Shown one piece after another: positions 1 to 9,131 of a DNA stretch of 64,000 nt (the first letter of the stretch is position 1; each line of letters opens with the position of its first letter). The notes below the pieces were generated by a model. It made no database searches, was not told where the DNA came from, and saw nothing but the letters and a program-made list of their open reading frames with translations. Source of the stretch: Synergistaceae bacterium (GTDB lineage: Bacteria; Synergistota; Synergistia; Synergistales; Aminobacteriaceae); the NCBI GenBank assembly GCA_018436595.1, contig JAHDLC010000026.1, positions 1 through 64,000 of the forward strand, given 5' to 3'. Both the position numbers and the translations under genes were made by a program.

Positions 1-2300
1 ATATTCGCCGCTCCTTCCGAAAATCTTTCACAGAGCGCGATGATGCTGTCCATTTTTTCCGAATCGAAAGTGCCCTTCAGTTCCACGAGCAGCGGCACAA
101 GTTCGTTTCCGAACTCCGCGAAGGGAAGACAGACCCTGTCGGGCAGTGTCATCTCAAGCGCGGCGGATAGTTTTTTCAACGCTGCCCGTTTCCTTCCCTC
201 CCGTTTTTCCGCCGCCGACAGATACAGGAGATGACTGACCCGGGGCAGCAGAAACTTCACCCTGCGGGACAGGTCCATCACCGGGTCGGTGAGGGCTTCG
301 AGTTCCGTGTAACGGCGGTCAGCCAGCAGCAGTGCGCCCAGGATGGAAAATGCGTACGGCCGGGCGTGAAGGAACAGCATGTTGTTGATGCCGTCCGCAG
401 TGAGCAGCCAATCGGGGATTTCGTCCCGCAGGCCGAGAACAGCGTCGAGAGAAGCCCGGGCCAGTTCGCCGAGCAAAAACACCGCCCTCTGCCCGGCGTT
501 CCGTGCACGAGCCGTGAGTTCCTCCCGAAGGGAAATGTACGCCGCCCTGTTCCCGCGCAGAATTGCGAGCCTCGCCAAAACGAGTTCCGCACAGATGCGA
601 TTGCCGATCTGGTTTTCCTCCGAAGCGCGATAAATCGCTCTGTGGGCCGCAACTTCCGCCGCCCTGTCGTCGCCCCGCATGAGCATCGCCTCCGCACGCA
701 TGACGTGCTCCCCGCCGGCGCCGTGTCCTCCGGAAATGGTCACGTAATAGGGCACGCACTCGTCCATTACTTCGAGTTCCCTGTCCAGATCGCCGGATGT
801 GCGCCAGTAAAGGGAGAATACCGACGAACAGCCGAATGTCCACGGAATGTTGCCGCCGAAAAATGACGACCGGGGCGGACATTCCCCCGCCGCCTCGAAA
901 AACCGCAGGGCCTCCCTGTGATACGCGCTCATCTCCACGATATCGTTGAACCTGGAAAACGACATCAGCAGCGCGAACTCCCCTTTTATTTTCAGGAAAT
1001 CCCTGTCCAGCGCACGGTTCGGATCGTCCAGCAACGAGCGTATCAGGCCCGCAAGCTCATTGAACTGTTCCCGCCGCCCGTTCCTGAACATGAAATACGC
1101 CGCCATGACCAGGAACATGGGATTCCCGCCGATCACCTCCGCCGGGCATTCCTTCACGAATCGTTCGAGAAAGCCGAGCATGCCGACATCGAAATTGTTG
1201 TAAAAATACCGCACGGTGAAGGGCAGCTTGATTACCGCCCCGTAATCCCCGGACTCGAAATAAAAACGGGACGCGCCGAAGAGGTCTCCGGCTTCGGACA
1301 GGACGATTCCAGCCCGGTGCAGCAGCTCACGCCGGATTTCAGGCTCGAATTCGTCGAAACGGCTCCGCAGATAATCCCGCAAAAGGCTGTGCATGGAATA
1401 CACGCCTTTGTCCTCGACGTACGGAATAAAAAAATTACCCCTGAGCAGCCGGACCATGTCGTCCGGGACGGACTGCCGGTTCCCCATTATGGCCGCCTGT
1501 TTCAGGGTAAAGCCGTCGAGCAGAGAGAGGGCCGTCAAAAATTCGCGGCTTCTCCCGGGCACCCTGTTCCACACGGTATTTTCGATGAGGAAGTTCATGT
1601 CGTTCGTCTTCACCAGAGAACCCGTTCTTCTGTAGTTGTCGGTTTGGAGGCATATGGCGGCGATCCACCCCTCGGAAATACTTTTTATGTACTCTATCTC
1701 TCGCTCGGAAATATCGATTTTTGCCCCCCGGCAGTATTGGGCGATGCTGTACCGGTCGAACAGGAAATCCTTCGTGCTGATTCTGTGGATGTTGGGGTTG
1801 TGGACGCTCATGGGGCTTGCCGCAAGGGGCTGGGTGACGAAGACGATATGGACATGGGGATTCGTGTGCACGGAGAAGGCGTCCATCAGTCTGGATGGAA
1901 TGGTGTTCCGGAAGAGCTGGTAATTGTCGATGACGAGAAATGTTTCTTCGCCGCAGCCAAGTTCGTGCACCGACGCGGCGATGTCGGAGAGCGTTTCCAT
2001 CGTCGGGGGGTACAGCTCCTTCAATTGCCGCGAGACTTCCGCGTCCACCTCCCCGAACATACGGCAGATGCTTTCCCATGTCTTCGCCGGAGGTTCACCG
2101 AAGCAGGTATGCCAGACGGCACGGGAATTTCCGGGCAGGTTCCGCAGAAATTCCCGCAGTGCGGTCGTCTTGCCGTAACCGGAGTCCGCTTCGATGGAAG
2201 TGACAGGATAGTCCGGGATCGCAGAGAGGGCTTTTCTCAGGTGCTCGGGAAAGTAGTACGGACACGGGGCGTTTTTTTCAGCAAAGATTTTGGAGACCAT
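1..2300 (-). CDS. MalT-like large ATP-binding transcriptional regulator (LuxR family), C-terminus cut off
   Basis: About 766 codons are open from an ATG at 2300 to the window edge without a stop. The start has an AGGAG ribosome site 8-9 bases upstream. The protein opens with a P-loop (SGYGKTT, residues 40-46) and a Walker B-like LVIDN (about 122-126), followed by a long helical region rich in Arg, Glu and Leu. This is the layout of the STAND-class MalT/LuxR regulators, which bind ATP and a ligand and end in a LuxR helix-turn-helix. MalT is about 900 residues, so the missing part would be the DNA-binding domain. That domain is not visible here, so the regulator call rests on the N-terminal architecture. 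Target genes are unknown. Confidence 0.75.
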   Translation of the reverse strand, partial: MVSKIFAEKNAPCPYYFPEHLRKALSAIPDYPVTSIEADSGYGKTTALREFLRNLPGNSRAVWHTCFGEPPAKTWESICRMFGEVDAEVSRQLKELYPPTMETLSDIAASVHELGCGEETFLVIDNYQLFRNTIPSRLMDAFSVHTNPHVHIVFVTQPLAASPMSVHNPNIHRISTKDFLFDRYSIAQYCRGAKIDISEREIEYIKSISEGWIAAICLQTDNYRRTGSLVKTNDMNFLIENTVWNRVPGRSREFLTALSLLDGFTLKQAAIMGNRQSVPDDMVRLLRGNFFIPYVEDKGVYSMHSLLRDYLRSRFDEFEPEIRRELLHRAGIVLSEAGDLFGASRFYFESGDYGAVIKLPFTVRYFYNNFDVGMLGFLERFVKECPAEVIGGNPMFLVMAAYFMFRNGRREQFNELAGLIRSLLDDPNRALDRDFLKIKGEFALLMSFSRFNDIVEMSAYHREALRFFEAAGECPPRSSFFGGNIPWTFGCSSVFSLYWRTSGDLDRELEVMDECVPYYVTISGGHGAGGEHVMRAEAMLMRGDDRAAEVAAHRAIYRASEENQIGNRICAELVLARLAILRGNRAAYISLREELTARARNAGQRAVFLLGELARASLDAVLGLRDEIPDWLLTADGINNMLFLHARPYAFSILGALLLADRRYTELEALTDPVMDLSRRVKFLLPRVSHLLYLSAAEKREGRKRAALKKLSAALEMTLPDRVCLPFAEFGNELVPLLVELKGTFDSEKMDSIIALCERFSEGAAN

Positions 2301-2428
2301 CTCTTTTTCTCCTTCACGGACTGCAATATTATGTAGTGCCGCCCGCCGGCCAAATCCCTGAAAGCTGCGGCTCGCTGCCCGATTCTTTTTTCGCTGTTTT
2401 TGAGATGACAGAGCCCCGGTCCTGTCTT

Positions 2429-3595
2429 TCAGCAGTTCTCCGGCTTTCCGCCCTGGGAGACACACCTCTGGATGAACAGGTTCTTTTCCGCCGCCAGGTC
2501 CACCAGCACCGGATGGGAGTAATGGCTTCCGTCCCTGCCGGTCCGGAGGCAGACCCTCGGCTTCAGGATGCTCAGCTCGCCGGGAGCGGCCACCACGCCG
2601 CACCTGCCGTCGGAGAGCTCAACCTCCGTCCCTGGTGGGTACATGCCGAAGGCGTTGACGAAGGTCCGCACCACCAGGGGATCCAGATGGTTCCCCGCGC
2701 TCGCGATGATCTCCGAAATTCCCTTGTACCCGGGCAGACGCTTCTTGTAGGACCGTTCCGACGTGATGGCGTCGTAGGCGTCAGCTACAGCGGCAATCCT
2801 TGCGGCCATTGAAATGGAACGCCCCTCGAGCCCGTCAGGATACCCCGAGCCGTTCATCTTTTCGTGGTGATGGCGCACGATTTTCAGGACCAGGGGGTCG
2901 TCGATCCCCGCCCTTTTCAGCAGCGCCTCCCCCACTTCCGGATGTCTTTTGATGAGGGCGAATTCTCCTTCCGTCAGCCTTCCCGGCTTGTTCAGAACGG
3001 CATCCGGAACGAACTGCTTCCCTATGTCGTGAAGCAGACCGCCCACTGCCGCACAAGTAATCACTTCGTTCTGTTCGGGAAAAAGCCGGTGGGCGAGAAA
3101 AGCGCAGAGCAGCCCGACGCTGAGTGAATGGGAGAGGAGGAAATAGTCCCTCGGCCGTTCGCGGACAAGGCATAGCAATATTTCGGGGTTGGCCGACACC
3201 GACTCGGCGAGAAACCGGCCGATGCGCAGCAGGGGAAAAACATGTATGTTGCCGGGCGAACCGAAGAGGACATCCTTGCAGTAGCTCGTCACGAACTGGA
3301 GGGTGGCCTCGAAAAGGTTCCTCTCGTCCCCGGCGGAAGGGCGCTTCCCGGTGCGGAATATATCCAGGATCTCATCCAGAGATTGTTCGGCCCGCTCCTG
3401 GACGGCAACACGATCCACTCCCTGCCTGGCAAGGGTAGCGGCCAGGTTTCTGCGGCCCGGAGGTTCGATATGCGCAAAATCGGCGCCCTTGGGAAGGAGA
3501 AGAGCGCCTTTCGGAGACACCACATCCTCTGCTATCCTTCCGCAGAATGTGGAGAGATCCCAGACAGGAAGTCGGAATACGAAGGTATCGAACAT
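2429..3595 (-). CDS. HD-GYP domain phosphodiesterase (probable cyclic-di-GMP hydrolase)
   Basis: A 388-residue soluble protein. The metal-binding HD pair is at residues 189-190 (LLHDIGK), and the HD-GYP signature HHEKMNGSGYP is at about 243-253, complete. A conserved DAYDAITSERSYK stretch follows. The N-terminal 140 residues have no recognised sensor domain. HD-GYP proteins linearise cyclic-di-GMP (some act on cGAMP), and all the hallmark residues are present, so it should be active. A diguanylate cyclase lies at 33.9 kb. The ribosome site is weak (a G-run about 5 bases before the ATG), so the start is less certain than the family. Confidence 0.9.
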   Translation of the reverse strand: MFDTFVFRLPVWDLSTFCGRIAEDVVSPKGALLLPKGADFAHIEPPGRRNLAATLARQGVDRVAVQERAEQSLDEILDIFRTGKRPSAGDERNLFEATLQFVTSYCKDVLFGSPGNIHVFPLLRIGRFLAESVSANPEILLCLVRERPRDYFLLSHSLSVGLLCAFLAHRLFPEQNEVITCAAVGGLLHDIGKQFVPDAVLNKPGRLTEGEFALIKRHPEVGEALLKRAGIDDPLVLKIVRHHHEKMNGSGYPDGLEGRSISMAARIAAVADAYDAITSERSYKKRLPGYKGISEIIASAGNHLDPLVVRTFVNAFGMYPPGTEVELSDGRCGVVAAPGELSILKPRVCLRTGRDGSHYSHPVLVDLAAEKNLFIQRCVSQGGKPENC

Positions 3596-4232
3596 GAAGG
3601 CCCCCGGCCGATGAATTTCCGCGCTTCATGAGTATAGCATCCTGAACTGCATTCAACATGAATGAAAGCACCACTGTTTCTGTGACAAAAGGTTCAGGGA
3701 AGAAGAGAAAAAGTTCCTTTAAAACCTTTCGTTGCGGCCTGCCTCTTCTGTCTTCTCCTGTCCTTTCCGCCGAAAATATAACAAAAAAGAAATATTAACC
3801 ATTGACAATTCTCTCTTTCCTTGTTTTGTGCAGAGTGTTCATATTGTTTTTTCTTTCATGGCCATTAGTCCTTACATTCACACACAACCTGCTGTACACT
3901 TCCTTCACCGATTCGACCCGCCGGGAACAAAGCCGGGGAGGGACAACGAGGAAAAAGATCTCCATGATAGGGAAACAGCCGCCCCAGACTCCCCCGCCAT
4001 TCTGCAGAAACGGCAAACACACAGAGTTCATTTCGTCCATTCCGCTTTTAGCCGGGAACCTGATTCGCCGACAATATACATACGACATTATATAAAATGT
4101 TTTAAAGGGGTGTGATGTTCTTTCGCTCATTTCACGGAAAATGACGCATTCTCTCCGGCATGGAAATTTCCCGGGATACTTTCTTGACAGAACTTTCCGT
4201 TTCTGTCCGAATTCCAAAAGGGGGCTATTGAA
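3596..4232. other. Long intergenic region upstream of the chemoreceptor
   Basis: This 637-base stretch is much more AT-rich than its surroundings. Short open frames on both strands have no ribosome site and low-complexity composition, so no gene is called. Candidate promoter elements for the downstream chemoreceptor are a TTGACA near 4183 without a convincing -10 box, and a GCCGACAA near 4066 preceded by TTTA, loosely like a flagellar sigma-28 site. Neither is strong. Confidence 0.4.
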
Positions 4233-6248
4233 ATGAATACGCTTCGTGCACGACTGATCTCCGTTTTTCTTATTGTGGCCATCGCCGGAGTGGGGGCCGT
4301 CGGGTTTCTCTCACTGACGCGGGCCCGCCGGGCCATCATCGACAGCGCCTGGAAAGAGGGAGAGGCATACGCCTCTGCACTCGCCATGGATGTAAACGAC
4401 TATCTCCAGGAGCGTGCCAAAATTCTCGAGATTTTCGCAGGACTACACTCCGTCCGTTCGATGAACTGGGAGGAACAGCAGCCGGCGCTTGCACCTCTCT
4501 ATGACCGGTTTAACTTTTCGGACATCTTCGTTGCTGACCTCGACGGAGCCACAAAGGATGTCAAGCTCGGCCCCCAGAAAGTAAACGTCAAGGACAGGAA
4601 CTATTTCCTTAAGGCGAAAAACGAGAAGAAGTCCGTTGTTTCCGAACCCGCCGTGAACAGGAGAACCGGTGCCCTGTCCTTCTTCTACGCGACTCCCGTC
4701 ATTCAAAATGGGGAGGTTGTTGCCGTCCTTGTTGCCGGGGACAAAATGGAAAACCTTGCAAAAACCGCCGGTTCCCTGGTCTGGGGCCAAAGCGGGTATG
4801 CCTATCTGCTGGACCGGTCGGGCGTTATCATAGCCCACCGCGTACAGGAATTTGTCGGAACGCTGAATCCATCGGTCGAAAGCGACAAGGTCGCTCCAGA
4901 ACTTGCACGGGGAATGCGTGACGGCCTGGCGGGACGGAAAGGCAGAATAGAGTATTTCTTCAACGGCAGGGACCAGATGAACACCTATGTTCCCGTTCCA
5001 TTCACCGGCTGGCTTGCCGCCGTCACCACGCCCACGGAGGAGTTCCTCGGCCCTGTGCGGGCCATCCAGACAGCGATTCTGATTTCCGTCGCGATAGTCG
5101 CGCTGCTCATCATCGCCGTCTCGCTGTGGCTGGCGAACAGCATCGCCAATCCCGTGCGGGCGGTTGCCGAAAAAATGGATGCAGTTGCCGGGGGAGACCT
5201 TACCTCGACCCTCGAGCTGAAAAGCGGTATGAAGGAAATCAAGACGCTTGTCGGTGCGGTGAACTCCATGATCACCCTCGTGTCAGGGGCCATCCGGGAG
5301 ATCATGGAGGATTCCGGGCAGGTGCTGGCACGGTCCGAAGACCTGAGCGCCGCCGCCGAGGAATCAACGGCTTCCATCGAGGAAGTCATGGCCATCGCCG
5401 AACGTACGAATGAGCAGACGGAAAACGCCGCCGCAGCCGCACAGGAGACGAATGCCGGAGTTGAGGAGGTTGCCGCGGGAGCGCAGGCAGCCGCAAAGGC
5501 CGCCTCGGAAGCCGGCGAAGGAGCCGCGCAGATCGCTGAGGCAGCCCGGAAGGGCGGAGAATCCGTCCAGGAAATGGCCGACATGATCACCCAGACGGCG
5601 AAAGCAGGAGAACAGGTCGGGAACGCCGTGGAGAACCTCGCCGGAACGGTGAAAAACATTTCCGGTTTTGTTGCCACCATCACCCAGATAGCGGACCAGA
5701 CCAATCTCCTGGCACTGAATGCGGCAATCGAGGCCGCCCGTGCCGGAGAGGCGGGCCGGGGCTTCGCGGTCGTGGCGGAAGAGGTCAGGAAACTCGCGGA
5801 GGAGTCCAACCGCTCCGCCGGAGAGGTCGGGAAACTGATTTCGGAGATCACGTCCCGCACCGAGAGTGCGCTGAAAGACTCGGAAGGTTCGTCCAGAATC
5901 CTGAAGGAGCTGGTCGCGAAGGCCTCGGAGACACGGGGCGCGATCGACAATGTCGTGAAGAGCATGAACAATGTGACGGAGAACATCCAGACCATAGCTG
6001 CCACCGTCGAAGAGCAGTCGGCAAGCGCACAGGAAATGACCGCAGGTATGGACAGCGTATCGAAGTCGAGCATTGAGATAGCAGCGCAGATAGCCAGCGT
6101 GAACAGTTCGATGCAGGAGCAGACAAAGGCGGTGGAAGCCATAGCCGCTTCCTCCGAGCAGCTTGTGAGCCTGAGCAATGCCATGCAGCAGGCCGTGTCC
6201 CGCTTCAGGATAAGCGAAGATGAGCGGGGGCTTGTGGTGAGGAAGTAG
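4233..6248 (+). CDS. Methyl-accepting chemotaxis protein with Cache sensor domain
   Basis: A 671-residue transmembrane chemoreceptor. TM1 is at about residues 8-27. A periplasmic double-Cache-type sensor (about 35-270) contains a [11 protein letters not shown] segment and a [12 protein letters not shown] segment typical of amine or acid-binding Cache folds. TM2 (about 278-302), a HAMP linker and a long coiled-coil signalling domain follow. The conserved hairpin tip reads [18 protein letters not shown]. It should bind an extracellular ligand and control CheA, and so motility. A GGGGG ribosome site precedes the ATG. It appears monocistronic, with a hairpin terminator downstream at 6345. The ligand cannot be inferred. 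Confidence 0.95.
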   Translation: MNTLRARLISVFLIVAIAGVGAVGFLSLTRARRAIIDSAWKEGEAYASALAMDVNDYLQERAKILEIFAGLHSVRSMNWEEQQPALAPLYDRFNFSDIFVADLDGATKDVKLGPQKVNVKDRNYFLKAKNEKKSVVSEPAVNRRTGALSFFYATPVIQNGEVVAVLVAGDKMENLAKTAGSLVWGQSGYAYLLDRSGVIIAHRVQEFVGTLNPSVESDKVAPELARGMRDGLAGRKGRIEYFFNGRDQMNTYVPVPFTGWLAAVTTPTEEFLGPVRAIQTAILISVAIVALLIIAVSLWLANSIANPVRAVAEKMDAVAGGDLTSTLELKSGMKEIKTLVGAVNSMITLVSGAIREIMEDSGQVLARSEDLSAAAEESTASIEEVMAIAERTNEQTENAAAAAQETNAGVEEVAAGAQAAAKAASEAGEGAAQIAEAARKGGESVQEMADMITQTAKAGEQVGNAVENLAGTVKNISGFVATITQIADQTNLLALNAAIEAARAGEAGRGFAVVAEEVRKLAEESNRSAGEVGKLISEITSRTESALKDSEGSSRILKELVAKASETRGAIDNVVKSMNNVTENIQTIAATVEEQSASAQEMTAGMDSVSKSSIEIAAQIASVNSSMQEQTKAVEAIAASSEQLVSLSNAMQQAVSRFRISEDERGLVVRK

Positions 6249-6683
6249 GCGGACGCCTCTCCTTTCCTGATTTCCCGGCGTGAGCCCGGGGCAAGCTCTT
6301 CAGCCCGATGGCGGAAAAGTCATCAGGGAAACAGGCAGCTATACAAACACGGCGTTTCCGGGACACCCCCGGAAACGCCGTGTTTCATTCCTCAACCTTT
6401 CGGCCGAAAACGCCTCTCCGCCGGAAGTTCACGTTTCTCTTTGTGCATATTTGTACTATTATTGAGGAAAATAAACGGAACCTTCCGGAACGCCAGCCCC
6501 ATCCGGAAAGAACACCGGCAAACCACAGGAAAAGGGGAAGGAAGTGGTGCGGCGTGAGGCAATTTTCTGTCTTGGGATGCCCCTGTTTTTTTGGCCGGTT
6601 CCTTGTCCGCCGCTGATTTCGGAAGGCGGGACGAGGCAAATCCGGAAACAGCGCACTTCAGGTCCTGCAACGGAATTTTGACC
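6249..6683. other. Intergenic region with terminator; otherwise empty
   Basis: After the chemoreceptor this 435-base stretch holds the strong hairpin at 6345-6385 and an AT-rich patch at 6430-6475 that may carry a promoter for the DUF3089 gene. I saw no gene, RNA or repeat. Confidence 0.4.
6345..6385. terminator. Perfect 17-bp hairpin, likely bidirectional terminator
   Basis: Arms 6345-6361 and 6369-6385 are exact inverted repeats around a 7-base loop. The stem begins with AAA and ends with TTT, so it can work from either side. It lies about 100 bases after the chemoreceptor stop. Confidence 0.75.
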
Positions 6684-7718
6684 ATGCACAAACGAAGGGA
6701 GAGAATCATTACGTCCAAACGATCTGTTTTTATCCTCACTGCGGTGCTGACACTATTCCTGATCCCCCTTTTTTCCGGGCCTTCCTGCGCCGCACCGGGG
6801 TATTCTTTCGACCCGAACCTGGCGCCCCCTCCCCCCGACTACTCGTCACCAAAGAGCTGGGCGGTACTGCCGAAGGCACCCCTCCCTTTCGCCGTGGATG
6901 TTTTCTTCGTCCACCCCACGACTTATAACGGCGACGAGAACTGGAACCAGTCACTTGAAGGAGAAGCCGCCGACCGCAAGGTCCAGGGCATCATGTCGGG
7001 ACAGGCCGGAGTCTTTTCTACCTCCGCATGCCTGTACGCCCCGTACTACCGCCAGGCGAACCTGGCCGTCCTGCACACCCCGGAAGACAGCCCCGAAAGG
7101 AAGTCCCTCGACACGGCCTATTCTGACGTGGAAGCCGCCTTCGACACCTACATGTCCACCTGGAACAGGGGCAGGCCCTTCATCCTGGCCGGACACAGCC
7201 AGGGCTCGCAGCACCTACTGCGCCTGATGGAACGCCGTTTAGGCGACCCCGAAACAGGAAAACTGCTTGTCGCGGCCTATATCATCGGCTGGTCCGTAAC
7301 CCGTGACGATCTCGCCCGGCATCCTCACCTGAAAATGGCGGAGACCCCGGACCAGACGGGCTGCATCGTCAGCTACAACACCCAGGGGCCCAAACCGGGG
7401 TACAGCATCGTCAGAGAAGGCGCTGTCGCCGTCAACCCCCTCACCATGACCATCACGGGAGAACCCGCTGATGCCGGGCTGAACCTGGGGGCCGTGTTCT
7501 GCGACGAGAAGGGGGTCCGGGAAATCCCGCATTATACGGGAGGGCAGACCATCAACGGGGCCTTCGTGATTCCGGCGCCTTCCAACGTGAAAGACCTGGA
7601 CGCAATCCAGATTCCGGAGTTCTACCACCCCTACGACTACGCCTTCTTTTTCCGGAATCTCCAGAAGAACGCCGAACTTCGGACAAAGAAGTTCCTGGAT
7701 TCCGAAGCCGGACACTGA
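6684..7718 (+). CDS. Secreted alpha/beta-hydrolase of the DUF3089 family
   Basis: A 344-residue protein beginning with a signal peptide: a basic start, then a hydrophobic stretch at about residues 14-33 ending before a Cys-Ala-Ala site. The mature part matches the DUF3089 pattern. It has VDVFFVHPTTY near the start, a GHSQGS nucleophile elbow (serine at about residue 175) and a closing HPYDYAFFF segment. These families have a Ser-His-Asp hydrolase fold with no established substrate. The ATG at 6684 is preferred because it directly precedes the signal peptide. An in-frame TTG further upstream would add a non-signal extension. The ribosome site is poor. Confidence 0.8.
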   Translation: MHKRRERIITSKRSVFILTAVLTLFLIPLFSGPSCAAPGYSFDPNLAPPPPDYSSPKSWAVLPKAPLPFAVDVFFVHPTTYNGDENWNQSLEGEAADRKVQGIMSGQAGVFSTSACLYAPYYRQANLAVLHTPEDSPERKSLDTAYSDVEAAFDTYMSTWNRGRPFILAGHSQGSQHLLRLMERRLGDPETGKLLVAAYIIGWSVTRDDLARHPHLKMAETPDQTGCIVSYNTQGPKPGYSIVREGAVAVNPLTMTITGEPADAGLNLGAVFCDEKGVREIPHYTGGQTINGAFVIPAPSNVKDLDAIQIPEFYHPYDYAFFFRNLQKNAELRTKKFLDSEAGH

Positions 7719-7800
7719 GATCCGCCAATCCTCCGAAGACGGCGAAAGAAAAGAGGGGATGACGCAGACCGGCGTTGGCTCGGAAGAGAAGGAGGGGAAA

Positions 7801-8280
7801 ATGATGAACGAACAGGCTCTCCGCATGACCGATGCGGATCATCCCCCGACTCCCGAGGAACTCGGGGAATGGCTCGGGAACAGTGCGTATTCTTTCTGGG
7901 AACGGTTTTCCCGCTTTATCGGGGAGACCTATCCCGGCGTGTTCTCTCCCGAATGGCTCTTCGGCGGGAAGAAGCACGGCTGGTCCCTGAGGTACAAAAA
8001 GAGCAGGTCCTTCTGCACCATGGTCCCGGAAAGGGAGCGTTTCTCTCTTGTGATCGTCTTCGGCGCGGAGGAACGGGCGAAGGCTGAAGCGATCCTGCCC
8101 CGGCTGTCGGAAGAGACGGGAAAGGCGTACTCCGAGGCCGCAACCTGCCACGACGGAAAATGGGTTCTGCTGGACATTGGAAACGACAGTGCCTTCAACG
8201 ACGCAGCCGCTCTGCTGGCCGTCAAAAGAAAGCCGAAGGCAGCTCCGGGAAAACAGCAGATGCAGAAACCCTCTCCCTAA
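7801..8280 (+). CDS. DUF3788 family protein
   Basis: A 159-residue soluble protein. The start at 7801 is set by an AGGAGG ribosome site at about 7789-7794. It matches the DUF3788 family by the aromatic-rich core around WSLRYKKSRSFCT, the following LVIVFG strand and the late KWVLLDIGND segment. The family is a small alpha/beta fold of unknown biochemical role. The last 15 residues are a basic, proline-rich tail. It sits 82 bases after the DUF3089 gene and 28 bases before the DUF364 gene, so the last two are probably cotranscribed. Confidence 0.8.
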   Translation: MMNEQALRMTDADHPPTPEELGEWLGNSAYSFWERFSRFIGETYPGVFSPEWLFGGKKHGWSLRYKKSRSFCTMVPERERFSLVIVFGAEERAKAEAILPRLSEETGKAYSEAATCHDGKWVLLDIGNDSAFNDAAALLAVKRKPKAAPGKQQMQKPSP

Positions 8281-8308
8281 AAAAACTGTCAGGAAAGAAG
8301 GAAACAGC

Positions 8309-9070
8309 ATGAAACCCATCATCGATACGCTCATCGACCACGGACGTTCTCTTGTTAACGGCCAGCGCCTGGAGGACATCCGGGCCGGGCTCGGGTACAC
8401 CGCCGTGAAGCTGGACACCCAAAGGGCGGGAGTGGCCTGCATGCTGCGGCACCGCCTGGGGAAAAGCTCCTGCTCCCTGCTCCCCGAAGCGGGAAGCCTC
8501 TCGGGAATGACCGCCGACCGTGCCCTTCCCCTGTTGCGCTCCCCCAACCCGGTGGAGGCATCCATCGGCCTCGCGGCCCTGAACGCCCTGGTTGACGAGG
8601 GCGAAGCCGGGGAATCGTCCAACGACGACCTGGTGGAGATGCTCGGCATAACCCCGAAGGACAGGGTGGGAATGGTCGGGGACATCATGCCCCTCCTCCG
8701 GATGATCCGGGACCATGCCGGGCACTGCGTGGTCTTCGACGAGGGGAAAAATGAAGAAAAAGGCATCACCTCCACAGACCTGGAGTGGGAGGAACTTCCC
8801 GGGTGCAGCGTGGTGCTTCTCTCGGCGACAACCCTGCTTAACGGCACCTTTGACGATGTTCTTTCCATGGCCTCGGGGGCGAGGGAGATCTGCGTCATCG
8901 GCCCGTCCGCTCCCCTGCTGCCGGACATTTTCCGGGACCGGGGGGTCACGATGCTGTCCGGACGGCGCTTCACCGACGTGGACCGTCTGCTCCGGATCGT
9001 CAGCGAGGCGGGCGGGACGAGGTGCTTCGGCCCCGTGAGCGTGAAGGTGAATATCCGGCTGAAAGAATAA
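8309..9070 (+). CDS. DUF364 / DUF4213 putative heavy-metal-chelation-type protein
   Basis: A 253-residue soluble protein. The N-terminal half (about 1-90, DUF4213-like, enolase-type fold) contains LGYTAVKLD. The C-terminal half has Rossmann-like strands (KDRVGMVGDIMPLL, CSVVLLSATTLLNGT) typical of DUF364. The family is annotated from structure as a possible metal- or cofactor-binding protein, and members often sit beside metal-transport or molybdenum-related genes, which are not seen here. It has two Cys near residue 44 and another at about 58. The start has a GAAAGAAGG ribosome site. A terminator follows directly. Confidence 0.75.
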   Translation: MKPIIDTLIDHGRSLVNGQRLEDIRAGLGYTAVKLDTQRAGVACMLRHRLGKSSCSLLPEAGSLSGMTADRALPLLRSPNPVEASIGLAALNALVDEGEAGESSNDDLVEMLGITPKDRVGMVGDIMPLLRMIRDHAGHCVVFDEGKNEEKGITSTDLEWEELPGCSVVLLSATTLLNGTFDDVLSMASGAREICVIGPSAPLLPDIFRDRGVTMLSGRRFTDVDRLLRIVSEAGGTRCFGPVSVKVNIRLKE

Positions 9071-9076
9071 ACGAAG

Positions 9077-9110
9077 GAGCCCGGCGAAGGAACCGCCGGG
9101 CTCTCTTGTT
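9077..9110 (+). terminator. Rho-independent terminator
   Basis: Perfect 10-bp GC-rich arms (9077-9086 and 9094-9103) with a 7-base loop, followed by a T-rich run. It ends the DUF3788-DUF364 unit. The minus-strand gene at 9132 converges on it. Confidence 0.85.
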
Positions 9111-9131
9111 TCCTGCTGCAGGAACGGCCCG

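Noticed and set aside
4183-4211. TTGACA near 4183 as the chemoreceptor promoter
   Set aside because: The sequence 17 bases downstream (CCGAAT) is not a credible -10 box, so it is mentioned only as a weak candidate.
3795-4217. A 140-codon minus-strand frame in the gap before the chemoreceptor
   Set aside because: It has no ribosome site, no family resemblance, and mixed residues in an AT-rich non-coding stretch.
4985-6184. A 399-codon minus-strand frame rich in Ser and Ala
   Set aside because: It is antisense to the MCP coiled coil; its composition mirrors the Glu/Ala-rich coding strand.
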